In this document: in pieces, positions 28,367 through 41,400 of the stretch
Layout: every line of letters starts with the position of its first letter
How positions within the stretch are numbered: position 1 is the stretch's first letter
Assembly: GCF_003597395.2 (NCBI RefSeq)
Contig: NC_133771.1
Coordinates: 44,035,283 to 44,099,282 of the forward strand
Direction of reading: 5' to 3'
From: Chelonoidis abingdonii
Taxonomy: Eukaryota; Chordata; Testudines; Testudinidae
DNA: 64,000 bases
Notes under the pieces: generated by a model
Database searches by the model: none
What the model saw: the letters and a program-made list of their open reading frames with translations, nothing else
Told to the model about the DNA's origin: nothing
Program-made: the position numbers and the translations under genes

Positions 28367-29540
28367 ATATTATATAAGCATACGAATACTGTCATTGGCC
28401 AGCCTCTCACATAGGCAGCACCAGTGGGCCTTTAAACAGCCAAAAGCACACTCAATAGTCATTCTGCACTTGCTCAGCCTGTTGTTGAACCGTTCCTTGC
28501 TGCTGTCAAGGTGACCCGTGTATGGCTTCATAAGCCACAGCATTAAGGGGTAGGCAGGGTCTCCCAGAATCACAATGGGCATTTCGACTTCCCCTATGGT
28601 GATCTTCTGGTCCGAGAAGAAAGTCCCTGCTTGCAGCTTCCTGAACAGCCAGTGTTCCAAAAGATGCATGCATCATGCACTTTTCTGGACTAGCCTGTGT
28701 TAATATCCTTGAAACACCCACAGTGTACCACAAGCACCTGGAGAACCATAGAGAAATACCCCTTCTGACTAATGTACTCAGTAGCTAGGTGGTCAGGTGC
28801 CAGAATTGGATTGTGTGCGCCATCTATCACCCCTCCGCAGTTAAGGAAGTCCATTTGTGCAAAGCCATCCACAATGTCATGCATGGTGCCAAGCGTTACG
28901 ATCTTTCGGAGCAGGATGTGATTAATAACCTGCACATTTCCATCAACACGAGTCCAGCGGTCAACTTTCCCACTCTGAACTGGTTAGCAACCAATTGGTA
29001 GCAGTCTGGAGTAGCCAGCTTCCACAGTGAAATCACCACGCGCTTCTCCAACAACAGGGCAGCTCTCATTCTCGTGTCCTTGTGCCGCAGGGCTGAGGCA
29101 AGCTCATCACACAGTCTCACGAATGTGGCTTTCATCATTTGAAAGTTCTGCAGTCACTACCCACCATTCCAGACATGCATGATGATGTGATTCTATCACT
29201 CAGTGCTAGTTTCCTGAGCCCCAAAGCGGTGTTCCACTGTGGTCAGCACTTCCGTGAATGCCACAAGCAATTTCGTGTCATAGTTACTATGCGTGGTGAG
29301 ATCAATGCCGCGTTCCTCTTGCCTTTGTAGTTTAAGTGTTAACCAGAGTGAGCAGCATATTGGACAACAGTCCAGGATCCATTCCTGCAGACCCAAGAGG
29401 CAGAACGTGCAGTACACAAACTGTTGAAGCATGGCACCAAATGTGGATAGAAGCACAGGGATTGCTGCGATGTGATGCAATGCATCACAGGGCATTGGGA
29501 CAGGACTCAGGATGCCCCGTGACCCCTTCTGCCTTCCCAT
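28367..29540 (-). pseudogene. Harbinger DDE transposase, frameshifted
   Basis: The transposase cuts and reinserts the element through an RNase-H-fold DDE active site. Three overlapping pieces lie in three different frames. The N-terminal block (29138-28896) has RLCDELASALRHKDTRMR and LWKLATPDCYQLVANQF, the helix-turn-helix region. The middle block (28935-28690) has GGVIDGAHNPILAPDHLA, which includes the first catalytic Asp. The C-terminal block (28669-28370) has VILGDPAYPLMLWLMKPYTG with the second Asp and RMTIECAFGCLK with the catalytic Glu. The triad is therefore intact although two frameshifts separate it. Further upstream sequence to 29540 resembles the N-terminal extension. It is convergent with the Myb-like gene, as usual for Harbinger. 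Confidence 0.85.
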
Positions 29541-29860
29541 AACTCTTAGCAGCAGAAGAGGAAGAGATTATCTGTGGGATAACTGCCCAGAGTGCACCGT
29601 TCTGAATACCGTTGCAAGTGTGATTTTTTTTTAAATTGTACAGGCAGCTGCCAGTGTGAACACACAACAGTGGTTTCCCTTCAGCACTCTCTGAGGTGTC
29701 TTACCACTGTAGACATACCCTTAATATCATTCTTTTAACATTTTAAAGTAATTACAAATATAATGTTTTAATGGCTACAGGAAACCTGTACTTTGTTAAG
29801 TGCTTGTCTGCATGCTAACTGAGAACTGGGCTCCCGAATAATCAGATCATTTACTAATGT

Positions 29861-30676
29861 TGTCATAAACAGATAGCTAAGGGTTAATGTTTCTTTTACC
29901 TGTAAAGGGTTAACAAAGGGAACCAAACACCTGACCAGAGGACCAATCAGGAAACCGGATTTTCAAAGCTCAGCGAGGGAATTTTTTGGGGTGTGTGTTT
30001 CTTTGTCTGTGACCCTGTGCTACTCTCGGCTCTGAGAGAGGATCTCTCTACCTCCAGGCTTTCGAATCTTCTGTTTCCAAGTTTGTGAGTACCAAAGGTA
30101 GAAAAACAATAGGACTTATATTGTTTTTTTTTGTATTTACATGTTGTGTAGTTGCTGGAATGTTTTAAATTGTATTTCTTTTTTTGATAAGGCTGTTTAT
30201 TCATGTTTTCTTTTAAGCAAATTGAGCCTGATCATTGTCTCTTGTTACAGAGACCATTTTATGTCTTTTTCTTCTTTTTAAGACCTGTTGTTTTTCTGTG
30301 GAGCTCAGGGGATTGAGCCTGCGTCCCGAGGATTTGTGGGAGGAAAAGAAGGAGGGGGAAGGTAAATTGTCCTCTCTGTTTTGTAATCAAGGAGTTAGTC
30401 ACAGTAATCTTCCAGGGTTAACCAGGGAGGGAAGCCTGGAGGAGTAAATTGGGGAGAGGTAATGTGGGTTATTTCCCTTTGTTGTGAGACTCAGGGCATC
30501 TGAGTCTTGGGGTCCCCCAGGGAAGGTTTTGGGGAGACCAGAGTGAGGCAGGCACTGAAATTCCTGTCTGGTGGCAGCGATATCAGATCTAAGCTGGTAA
30601 TTAAGCTTGGAGGTTTCATGCTAGCAACTTATTTTCTGAACTCTAAGGTTCAGATCTGAGTAGGAAAGCTATGACA
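29861..30676 (+). mobile_element. Solo LTR with perfect 5-bp target duplication
   Basis: The 816-bp sequence opens TGTCATAAACAG and closes GCTATGACA, giving TG...CA ends whose outer seven bases are inverted repeats (TGTCATA/TATGACA). AATGT lies directly on both sides (29856-29860 and 30677-30681), a 5-bp duplication as left by Gypsy-type and some retroviral integrases. No internal retroelement genes adjoin it, so it is a solo LTR from recombination. Whether it is Gypsy or retroviral cannot be told here. Confidence 0.88.
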
Positions 30677-33600
30677 AATGTGTATGACAAAGACAGCAAG
30701 AATATATCACTTTACAAATTTGGCTTGTTGTCATATTGTGATCTGGTGGGCCTGTCTACCAGCTTCGGGAATGGGGGTGGGGGATAGGTAGCCATGCCCA
30801 ACTCTGTTTTAACCTTCTATGCAGGTTCTTCTATTCTTCTGCCACACAAAAATACACAAATGAATGAAAAGTAACAAAAGTGATGGTCCTGACAGAAGAT
30901 GCTATACTACTTCCCAAGCAGGAGCTCAGGGGTCCCAGCCCTTCCTTCACCTCAAGGAGATGATAGGGCAGACTGGTCAGCCAGCCTGCCTTTCTGCTAC
31001 TGCTACCCAGAAAAGTGTTTGTATCTCCTACATCCATTCTTTACAGAGCTAGGTCCTCATTTATATCCTTCAGCTGGGAATCAGAGCCAATCATTAGCTA
31101 CTGATTAGCTGGATCACAACACCCACCTCCTGGACTTCTCCTTAGGCCAGGTTGGGCTGTTCCCTGGCTTCGCAGGCCCTTAAAGGGGCAGACCGCTTTG
31201 CTACCCATACACATTTTGAAAAATGATTTATTTTCTCTCCCCCGTTGTTTCTTTGATAGAAAAAAATAGTGAACAGACAAAAATAGAAACTGAGGTGGGG
31301 TTTACCAAGAGGCCAAGGCAGTTAGGGATGAGTGCATTATGAATTCCTCTTCATTTCTACACTTTATTCAAATTTCAAGCTCATATTTCCATAGTAGCAT
31401 AGGCCTTCGTATGTCCTGAATTAGGACTTCCAAATATGCCTTTTTGTATTAAATTATATCTACTGGTTGGGAGAAGACCACAGAGCTCACAATGACACTG
31501 CATTTATTTTACCTAGGACTTCAGGCTGGATTTCCATTGAGGTATTTGAGTGAATAGATATTACCTTTGAACTTCCGTCACTATCTAAATTACCTTTATT
31601 ATTAATTCTTGAAGAACGCAGGATATAAATCTATAACTAACAAATATAGACAAAACGTAACCCCATGCCTACGTTGTGACATAAGTCCAACGCTATCAGG
31701 TATTTCATGACATCTGATATAAAACGTCTTAATGACTGAGAGCTCTGATTCAGGATATACTAAGCACTACATAAGTGTAGCCTCACAACTTGCCCAGCAC
31801 CATCAAATAGGAGACAGACTGTGGACGTGGAAGAAAAATGAAAAATCTGGTAAGGTAGACGTGGATGATAAACCGTTTTTGTGTTGTCATTTTATATATG
31901 TATCCACTGGAGAGTCTTACACAGTGGTGCACAATGGAACATTTTCTATGCGGATATGAAATTCCAGGTATAGCATTAAATTTGCAGAATTGTCAATTCA
32001 TTGTAGATTGTAATGAACAATTTTCTGTAAACCCCATGATTTCTCCTGCTAGAACAAATGGAAAATATATTCGTCTGTTGAAGAAAAGGTTCTCATACAA
32101 AAAACAAGCAACAAAAGATTAATATAAGAAAAATGTGTTCCACCATTGTTAAACTCTTCTTAAAAAATAAAGAGTTAAAGAATCTTTACTTCTGTTCTAA
32201 AGCAGTCATGGATTTGTAAATGTCATTCTGAATCTGAGCCAGCAGCCTTTTGGAAGATCTGCATCCCCTAGATTTTAAATCAGTTCTTCTATGCCTGTTA
32301 CCATCAGGTAGACATTAGTATCTTCCAGTTGCTCCCCTTCAAAGGGAGTGACGTTCTCCTCCCAGCTTGTGTATAAAATGTGGTCTCAGGTTGCTATCTC
32401 TGTGTTGGTAAAGTCTTTGTATGCAGGCCTGGGGGAAACCGTCTTGGTTTTTTTTTCTCCCAGGACATTTATGCTATTTGAAGAAATCTGTTTCATTCCA
32501 GGGGCAAGACATTTGATCTGCAGCAATAACCACATTAATTAAAGTTATCCCTTACAGTGAGGGTTTCACAAGTATTCACAGAGGACTAAATTCCAGCCAA
32601 GAGGATAAGAAATTTTTTTTTCTACCCATTCAGTGTGAACTTTTTTTGTTTTTTGCTTTAAAAAAAATCAGTGGAAATAGGATTTATTCTCCTCAATCGA
32701 CATTTATTTTGACCAATGTTTAATCTCTCAGTCTTAGATAAAAAAAAAACCACTGCAATTACTACACAAATAAAATTGGATAAACCAAAACATCATAATA
32801 AAACCAAGCATTCTTAATGTGGGAAACAAATGCACTGAAATAAATTATTCCTGAGACGTATAGCTCATATCTCTACAATAGACTGAGCATTCCTTGCGAC
32901 TACCTATCTTCAGCTACTAGGAGCACTGCATCTAATTCCTATATAAAGAAAAAAATATATATACAAACTCCAATTAAAGCCACATTTTAAGTTTATATGT
33001 CAATTTAGAACAATCGGAAGATTATACAGAAAGATATTCCCAATGCCAAATCTTAAGGTATCAGTTCTAGAGCTTTAACACTGATATCGGAAACACAAGT
33101 TTGATACTTTATAAACTATCTTTTGTAGAGCTAAAGAAAAATAAATAAAATCTTCTTACTTTCTTTAACAGACACAGTCTGTGTTACTGCATTATCTACT
33201 CTATTTTAGTTAACTGTTTTTCACTCCACCAAATATTTTGCAATTAATTTTAACATATGTGATTATGGTTTTTGTCTCTTTTATTAAGAACAGGAATTTA
33301 TTTTGCTAATTATTTTGGCATTTATGTTTACCGATTATGTACGTGACGCATTAACATTTGACTCCATTGCTATTTGTATCGTACTTGGAAGGGCATTTAT
33401 TTTCATAAAAAAATTAAGTTATTTTACAGATATAACTAAGAATACAATTTGAAAATAAGTGACCTTCATCTGCATAGTATCTAAAGTTATGCATTTAGGT
33501 CTTTTTTTAAAAACTGGCACTGCTAACATGAGTACAAGCTAAATTTACATTCCAGAAGTATACTATTATTTGATTGGGCCATTTTAAATAATGAATGATA

Positions 33601-33858
33601 AAGCACAAAATGATAATAAAATTAATAATGATGATGACTCCAGCCAGGACAGGTTAGGCATTTTAGAACTCAGTGCTCAAAGAATTAAATATATCCATAT
33701 CATAAATTTATTTATGATATGCACAGACCAGTCAAAAAAAAATGAAATAACAGCACTGAAAGAATAAAATTACATAGCATATATGTCCATTGTGCATTTT
33801 GACAGGCAGTACCAAGAAGTAATAACAATAATAATACAAGCGTGTGTTGGGAGGAGGC

Positions 33859-33944
33859 TGTGTGTGGGCGGGTGTATGTCAGAGAGAGAGAGTGTGTATG
33901 TGAGAGAAAGATTGTGTGTACTGGAGGAGTGTGAGAGACAGTGC
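33859..33944. repeat. GT/GA simple repeat tract
   Basis: Alternating gtgtg and gagagag blocks. The open frames on both strands here are produced by the repeat. Confidence 0.8.
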
Positions 33945-36574
33945 ACTCTCTCTTTAAGCACAATATTCACTAGTCTGAAGGCTTGTTCAGTCCAGCAGCA
34001 GCAGACAGCAGCTCCCATTCGGCCAGGCACGTACAATCGGGTTATAATGAATTAGCTAAAAATCAGTTTATAAAACTGATATTAATAAATTCGATTTCAT
34101 GCGGCCACACTAGGCACGTAATTCGGCGTTGGTGCGCATGCTCCGAGGTAACGTCGATTTCTGAAGCGTTGCATTGTGGGTAGCACTTTCCGTAGCTTAT
34201 CCAATAGTTCCGCGTTCCCCCCGCCCCTGGAATTCTGGGTTGAATCATTATTGTCGAGTGGTTCTGGTAACAGTGTCAGTCATTCCTTCCTCCGGGAAAA
34301 CATCAGCTGACAATCCTTTCGCGCGTTTTTCCTGGAATTGCCCTGGCAGACGCCAAGACTAGCAACCATGGAGCCTGTTCAGCTTTTTTTTTCCGCCGTA
34401 TGGTGTACTGGATGCCGGGACAGAGAGGCGATACTCCAGCGTACACAGCGCAATTCACTGCTTTTGCATAAGCAGAGATGGTTACAAGTCGTTCTGTCCA
34501 TGTACTAGGGAATAACTGGGAGTCATTCCCATTTTACCTAGGCACCCGGTCCCTCACCAGGCCGCGTCCAGGAGCATCCGGGCTGATGGCAGACGATGAG
34601 TATCATCAATTGTACCATCTCCACCGGGGAGGGAGAGAGCGGATACTGCGCTTCAACTGCTGCAGCATCCCCTACCAGCAGCATTCATACAGAATAGGGT
34701 GCACATTGAAAGAAGTCAAGAAATGATTTCTTTCCCTTTTCTTTCACGTGGTGAGGGGAAGCAAACTGAGAGCTATTCCTGAAACACAGACACTGTGTTT
34801 GAACCTCACACTTGGGAGCTCAGCCAGAATGCAAATACTTTTTCAGAGACTGCTGTGGACTGTGGGATGCTGAAGTCTCAGTACCCCCCCTCCCTCATGA
34901 CGTCACTTTGAGTCTCTGGCTTCCGCCTTCACGCTTGTCATGCAGCGCGTGTATCCTGGAGATTTTTTTTCAAACGCTTTGGCATTTCGTGTCTTGAACG
35001 AGCTTGATCAACAGATTTGTCTCCCCATACAGCGATCAGATCCAGTATCTCCCGTATGGTCCATGCTGGAGCTCTTTTTGGATTTGAGACTGCATCGCCA
35101 CCCGTGCTGATCAGAGCTCAACGCTGGGCAAACAGGAAATGTAATTCTAAAGTTATCTCAGCTCACCAGAGACCAGGTATACAGGTGGGGGATGGGGACA
35201 ATCTGACATCATCCCCTCACACTCTGCACAGCAGACAGGAGGCACCCAAGAGCAGCTTTGTCAGGGGCAGCTGGAGGCTGGGGGAGAGGTGACAGGAGAA
35301 GCAACAGCTGCAGATGGCCACAGAACAGCAGGAGGGAGATGGGAAAGGATACCCTTGCTTGGAGATGCCTCCTTCAGCAAGGTGTCCTTGGTGATTGCCC
35401 AGCCTGCCCACTTCTACGACAAACCCTACAAACATATGGCAGCAGATCAGAGACAAATATGCCTTAAAGGAGCCAGCTATGTAAGTACCACCAAAAATTT
35501 TACTTTCATATCCTAAAGATAAAATTGTTAGCACCTGCTTAGACCTTTCTTTATGTGCATTTGATTCATTTATATGTGTATATATTAACTATTTTTCACA
35601 GTCTTTAACTTTAGCAAAGAGTGTGTCTGAAGTCTAAGGCCCAGAACATTGATTCTGGACTAATAAGTAACCCTATTCAGGAATTTTGTCTGTTATAGTG
35701 CAGTTTAACAATCTTAGGCACCTTCATGTCTATAAAACTCCAGACATTCTTGGAAACCATCTCCTTAAAATATATATTTTTATATATATCATACTTGTAT
35801 AAGCATATATAGACTTGGGAAATTAATAAGGGATGATTGTTACAGAAGATGCTTTCTGTTGGGGAATCAACAGGAAAGAATGATTATGAGGTAAGAAGGA
35901 CCCAGTGAGGAGTATTACCTTGAATAACTGTTAGCCCTCTCAGTTGTAAATAATTATAGCTTCACACAAATATCAGATAAATTGAGAATGTGTGGAAATG
36001 ACATCAGAACATATGTATCTTGGAGAATATTCTTGGCAAAAAAGGTTTCTTTGTCTAAAACCCTGCACAATGACACTGATATGGGAACTTAGTTGGGGAA
36101 TGAAAATTGTGCATCCTTCCAGATACAGTGAAGGAGTCAGACAGAGCCAGCTCTTGGTCTGACAACAAAAGGTGGTAATGTATCTCTTCTTATGTATTGT
36201 TTATAGTGTTGTACTAATCTCTGATAATCTTAAATAATTCCAACTGAGCCTGTTATTTGACAATCTAGAGTCATCTCTAACTCATACACTCAACAAAATA
36301 TTAATATACATGTAAAAGAACGCATGCATTACTACATTTGTAATGATCTCTTCCCCATCCTCTCTCCTTGCCTTGAAAGTATAATTATATTCCACACTGA
36401 AAGGCAGGAAAGTTTAGAAACTCAACCATTGTTCTGGGCATTAGATCTCAATTTGTGATTGAAAAACACTGCCGTTTCACACTAGCCTGCAATCTTTTGA
36501 CCTGTACCAAGGAAAGCCACAAGTCATTCTGCAGGTAACCATTTACTATTATCAGAACAAAATTATAGTAACTC

Positions 36575-36925
36575 CTAGTAAGGTAGCTGGGTGACTTGGT
36601 CACAAAATAGCAGGCGAAATTCAAAGTTGATACGTGTAAATTGACACACACTGGAAAAAAAAAATAATTCCAACTATCCACAATGATGGAATCTAAATTA
36701 GCTATTACCACTGACGAAAGAGATCTCAGAGTCATTGTGGATAGTTGTTTGAAAACATCCGCTCAATGTGTAATTGCAATTAAAAAAATGCTAACAGAAA
36801 GTTAGGAACCATTAGGAAAGGGATAGATAATAAAACAAAAAAAATATCATAATACCACTATATAAATACATGGTATGCCCACACCTTGAATATTGTATAT
36901 AAAGTTATGGTCACTTCAACAACAT
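36575..36925 (+). mobile_element. CR1 LINE fragment
   Basis: Sense CR1 C-terminal reverse-transcriptase region: gatggaatctaaattagct, gtcattgtggatagttgttt, aaagggatagataataaaac and cccacaccttgaatattgta. It ends abruptly at about 36925, where Harbinger-like DNA starts. Confidence 0.8.
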
Positions 36926-37139
36926 ATTTTTTCCCTAACCTTGTTCTTGGAAACAGGCAAACAAATCTGACTGAAATTTTTCTAAATGCACTGGCCACGG
37001 TAACAGGGAAAAAGCGCCCTGAATCCTGTGAACTTTTGAATTCCATTTTCCTGATTGTGTGCAGGGTCAGCACACACACAGGTGACCACACAGAGCTCAC
37101 TTTTGCACTCGTCACAATGCCAGTCTCCTGATACTCGAA

Positions 37140-38900
37140 GAGAGCGGCCAGCTTGGACCACAAGGGTTCGGATATGTCGCTATCTGGGGTGAGGACTCAG
37201 TGCCACAGCACATGCGTTCCAAGACGAAATGAAAAACGTTTTTGAAAGATTTCAAAGTCTATGCTGATGAAAGGGCGCGCAGCAGAGATCCCTTCAGTGC
37301 CGAGTGAACAGTGAAGCGAACGTTAAGACGGTTAACCATGAAGCAGAGAAGCAAACGGAAGTCAGGCTCTGAGCCCGAAAACATGTCCTGCTTTCTATGC
37401 TGAAAACTACATGCCAATTTTGGGCGTTCAGCGCTACCCGTGCCCCACCCCCTGTCCGTCGGATTCGACTTTGGTGATTGAAATATAAGGTGTTTCTGGA
37501 GGATGTCAGCCGAGGGGAAGATGGCGACGAAATTTGGTGAAGATGCGCGTCGTGATTAGCACACAGCAGTTTTCCGTAAACCCCAACGCCACAGATCTTT
37601 TTGAGACCCCAATCAATTACAGTCCCTTGCTCCCAGCAAGAAGCCCAGGACAGTGAAGCCATGGAAGCGACCTCCGGTAGAGGTGTGCCTTCATTCTGCT
37701 ACAAAACATCGTTCATTAAAACAAGACGGACTGTTTTAGGATCGCATTGACACCAGGGCTATTTGCGCAGGTCGCAAGCCATTACTGTCTACAGGAATTT
37801 CGTTAACATGTCTGGGATGGAGCGAAATTCCTCCAAATTAATCTCCATGATCGATCGTGGAGGAACTCAAAAACCCTTATGCTATTCTGAAACATTTCTG
37901 GCCATAACAGCCTTCTCCGTTCCCCCCATAGTAGGTAACTTATTCACGCCATGCATTTTGCCAAGATCATTTGTACTGCAGCATTGAAGGCATTGCACTG
38001 AAGGCTTGCGCGCATAAAAACAAACGATCTGCCTCTTGCGTACATGCAACTGTGCTATTGTCAGGCATTGAGAGATATCATCCATTGTTAACCTTGACTA
38101 GAACTCAGGAGTGTAAACTAGGGCATGAGCATGCGATTTTGCTTACTGGCAGAGCGGGGGAGATGGGGAGGAGGAAGCGAGTGGAAAAGTTTTCAGCGTT
38201 GCAAGCAGATTTCTTCCCTGCTACCAGCAACGCGCTGCGGGGGTGATGTCGGGGTGAATCCTAGCAGCGATCGTATATGATAGGAGCCATGCCCGTGTTG
38301 GTGGATGTGCGATGTGAAAGAGCGGGTTTGCTTTGCAGGTTCCTCTTAACAGGAGCAAGCATATAGAATCACTGTGTATATGAACGGCGCGAAAGAAGTC
38401 AAAATTTTAAAGCCTCACTTACCATCGCCGTGAGCGTACGGTTGGCCTACCTGGCGTCGTGTGGTGGATGCCACACCAGTCACACAGACACTGAATATTT
38501 CAACGCTACAAAATTGCGACCTTTATAGAGATTCACATTGTGCTCTGTAAGGTGGATGTGTTTCTAGTGTGAAAGATATATCATTGCTCTGGTAAAAGGT
38601 ATCTTCTCCCAATATTATCACCTGGTTTGCCTTCAACCCATGCAAGCTGCACATTTCTTCTGCGTCCCCTATGCCATCACGAGGGCGTGCTGTGATACCG
38701 GCGGAGGAAGAAGAGACGCGAGATGAAATGTTCACAGAATTATTGAAGTACAGCAATGAGAGGGGATAAACCAGATATTGATTGGAAGGATGGGGGTAGC
38801 AAAGTACAGGAGCATTCCCCTTAAGTGGAACGATCTGAGAGGGCTAGACAGGCAGACCAGCGTTGTGAGAGATGCAACGCATGGATCTGCTTGCTTTTCT
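37140..38900 (+). pseudogene. Second Harbinger Myb/SANT-like protein, heavily broken
   Basis: Scattered frames match the better copy at 26.17-27.84 kb. AIWGEDSVP near 37178 corresponds to SIWGEEAVQ. RSLQCRVNSEAN near 37287 corresponds to TLQCRVKVKELR. An exon-2 block near 38700 reads AEEEETRDEMFTELLK, the acidic stretch that precedes the C-terminal helices. Many one- and two-base indels separate the blocks and no frame stays open for long. It lies upstream of, and convergent with, the transposase remnant at 39.6-40.8 kb. CpG dinucleotides are well preserved, which is odd for an old pseudogene, and the possibility of base-call errors beside the gap is raised in the findings. Confidence 0.65.
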
Positions 38901-39599
38901 CAAACTGATACCTCCAACGGCATGAGTGCATCTCTAGGAGGCCGCCACAGTCAGCAGAAGTCGCCGCTGCAATTTCTGAAAACCTCTCCAAGCACCACGT
39001 GCCCATTATTTCCCTCACCCAGACGCTGTAAATGCATGGTGGAAGGCATTTCTGCCCCCCGCCTACTCTGCCACCCCCTTGCAGAGCTTCAGGGTAAAGG
39101 CTGTAATTACGCTACAATTGTGCCTTTTATAGCCTCTTCCCCTTCCCCCTCCTTCCCAAAGCCAGCAGCCACGGGGACACCTTCTCATTCGTCTGCTTTT
39201 TGTAGTTTCCTTGTAATACGTTAAAACATCGAAAGTAGGGGTGGGTTGCTTACAGGCTATCGTAAGTCAGGAAAAACTTCCGATGATTTTAACGAGAGCA
39301 TTAATTCTTTTACATGAACATAAAGCGATTGTTAAACGATATCAGAACTTATTTTCCTTCGCCAACTTAATGAGATGAAGGGCGGTAGGTGGGTTGCTTA
39401 CACTGGAATAGTCCATCAAGTGGCGAGCGTTCTCAAGGGAAAGCTAAACAGAGTCAACACCGTACCCTGGCTAGTGCTGAGAACTCCGTTTTCAAGCTTC
39501 TTCTCTCATGCGCAGGCCTCCAGGTTGTGCTCTTCTAATCGCTGCCTGCGTCTCTGGCTGCTTGTAGGCAGCGCGCCAGGGTGATTTGCCTTTTTTTTC

Positions 39600-40770
39600 A
39601 GGCCTCCCACCCACCATCAAATGTCTCCCCCTTAGTCTCACAAAAGATTGTGGAGCACCACAGCAAGCAGCAATAGCACGCGGGACATTGGTTTCGGCTG
39701 ACGGTCTAGCGAATAAGTAATGATCCGCCAGCGACCCTATTTAACGGCCAAATTGCACATGCTACCACCATCCGTGCGCACTTGCTCAGCCTGTTAGTTG
39801 AACAGGCTCCTGACCACTGTCCAGGCTGCCAGTGTATGCTTCATGAGCCATAGGCCAATGGGCTAGGCTGGGTCCCCAGTGATAACTATTAGGATTTGAA
39901 CATTCCAACGGGTGGTAATTTCTTGGTCTGGGAAAGTAAATTCCCTGCTGTAGCGTGGTTTTAAACAGACTAGTGCTCTGCACGCAGAGCGTCATGAACC
40001 CTTCCTGGCCATCCCCGTGGATGTGGGTGAAACACTCCTTGCTGGTTTCCCAGTGCTTGCAGCACCATTGAAATACCCACATTGCGGTTCACGTTACTGG
40101 GTGCCCTCGTGTTCTGGGGCCAAGATAGGTATGGTTCCATCTATGGCTCCCACCACAGTCGAAAACCCTATTCTGCTGCAAGCCATCACTATCCCTGCAC
40201 GTTTTCCCAGCGAGTCACAACCTTTGCGTAGCAGCAGCCTTAAACGTGCTCTTGGCTACTTGCACACTTGCAACCTCACAGTAGATTTGCCCACCCAGAA
40301 TTGATTACCGGAACTGACAAGTCGCTGGGGCTGGAGTGCAAAACTCCAGAGGGCTATTGAATCCACTCGCTCTCCACTGTGAGGCGCTGCTCTCCTGTTT
40401 GTATTTACAGCGTTTCAGGGCGGGGAAAGCATGTCACAACGTTCTTAAGAATGTCTTTACGCATGCGAAAGTTCTCGCAGCTCAACTACATGCGAATCGT
40501 CCCACCACCGTCACAAACATCCTGGTCCCACCAGCTGTGCTTAGTTTCCCGTGCCCAAATTCGCGGATTAATTGGGTAGAAGACCTGCCCCGTTAATAGC
40601 AGTGTTTAGCTCCAAATGCTGGGGCCAGTGGTTATGGAGAATCTGCCTCCATCTCTCATCGCTGTCCTCGCGCGTCACCGCAATAGCTGCCTCCTCCTCT
40701 CTCTGCCTTTGCAGTTCCTTTGTTCAGTATAGTCAGCACAAGAGAGTACGCGGGTGTTGACAAACGGTCA
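39600..40770 (-). pseudogene. Second Harbinger transposase, broken, catalytic Glu apparently lost
   Basis: Read on the minus strand, the N-terminal part has TREDSDERWRQILHNHWP. The first catalytic motif AIDGTIPILAPEHE lies near 40110-40155 with its Asp intact. The second-Asp region near 39870 aligns as GPSLAHWPMAHEAYTG against GDPAYPLMLWLMKPYTG of the other copy; the Asp is recoverable only in a shifted frame. The third-acid region reads RMVVACAIWPLNRV where the other copy has RMTIECAFGCLK, so Glu is replaced by Ala. A final CVLHN block near 39655 matches the family C-terminus. Stops and frameshifts make it non-functional. Confidence 0.7.
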
Positions 40771-41029
40771 GGTACTTTGTGATCTCACGCGGTTCCATGA
40801 GTGCTGTTGCATGGCGTTCTGGCTCATCACTCCGCGAAAAGGCTCCAAGGGTTGTCTGCTGCTTCACAAAGGAGGGGTGAGGCGCTGTACCAGCACCACC
40901 GGTGCTTCCCGCATGTCAGGCCTGTGCTCTTACACGGAAGGTGGGAATATGGCGATAGCTGAGAACAGTACCCACAGTGCACCGCTCGCTAATCGATGGT
41001 AGCCTATAGCACATGACGAAAGCAATCGA

Positions 41030-41141
41030 TTGTGATCGCCTTTGGACGCGCAAAACCGAGTTTTTATGATTACATCGGTTTTTGTAATAGCGTTATTAAC
41101 TACTTCGAAAGATAATCGGTTGCGTTGTAGACGTACCACCT
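41030..41141. repeat. Inner Harbinger-type terminus
   Basis: The sequence ending gttgtagacgtaccacc is a right-hand inverted terminus of the gtctaca type, preceded by an AT/CpG subterminal region with repeated taatcg and atcggt motifs. It directly adjoins the N-terminal side of the transposase remnant. Its left partner was not found. Confidence 0.6.
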
Positions 41142-41400
41142 AAGAAACAATTCTGAATGCCCGGGGAAATATTTCCAAATACCTAAACAGGAGATTTATA
41201 TTTTTTATAGAAGGTCATGAATTTATTGTATTCTTATAGGTGCGGCTGTAAACGCGTGCCTTCACTATTAAGGTGGTCCCACCACTTTCCAGTATAAGAC
41301 CCTGTTTTCAGTATGCTATTTAACCTCTACCAAACACTTTAACAGTTGGGTTATGAAATTTTCCATGGTGTCCCCCCACGCCCGCCTTTTTTTTTTTTTT

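Larger units (their letters stand above)
25791..29723. mobile_element. Harbinger DNA transposon, near full length
   Basis: A 3.9-kb element. The left end taaggcttgtctacactggc and the reverse complement of the right end taagggtatgtctacagtgg form imperfect inverted repeats starting with TAA, in keeping with the 3-bp TAA/TTA target of PIF/Harbinger. It carries both genes of the superfamily, convergent. A Myb/SANT-like DNA-binding protein lies on the plus strand at 26.17-27.84 kb and a DDE transposase on the minus strand at 28.37-29.54 kb. A polyadenylation-like aataaaa lies at 28014. Both genes carry disabling mutations. Confidence 0.85.

Noticed and set aside
26370..29540. Antisense frames over the Harbinger genes
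   Set aside because: They are shadows of the Myb-like and transposase sequences on the opposite strands.
33712..34055. Frames rich in Ser-His-Thr or Arg-Glu
   Set aside because: Products of the GT/GA simple repeat.
37140..41010. A CpG island promoter of an unknown gene
   Set aside because: The CpG-rich stretch is explained by Harbinger-derived sequence with recognisable Myb-like and transposase blocks.
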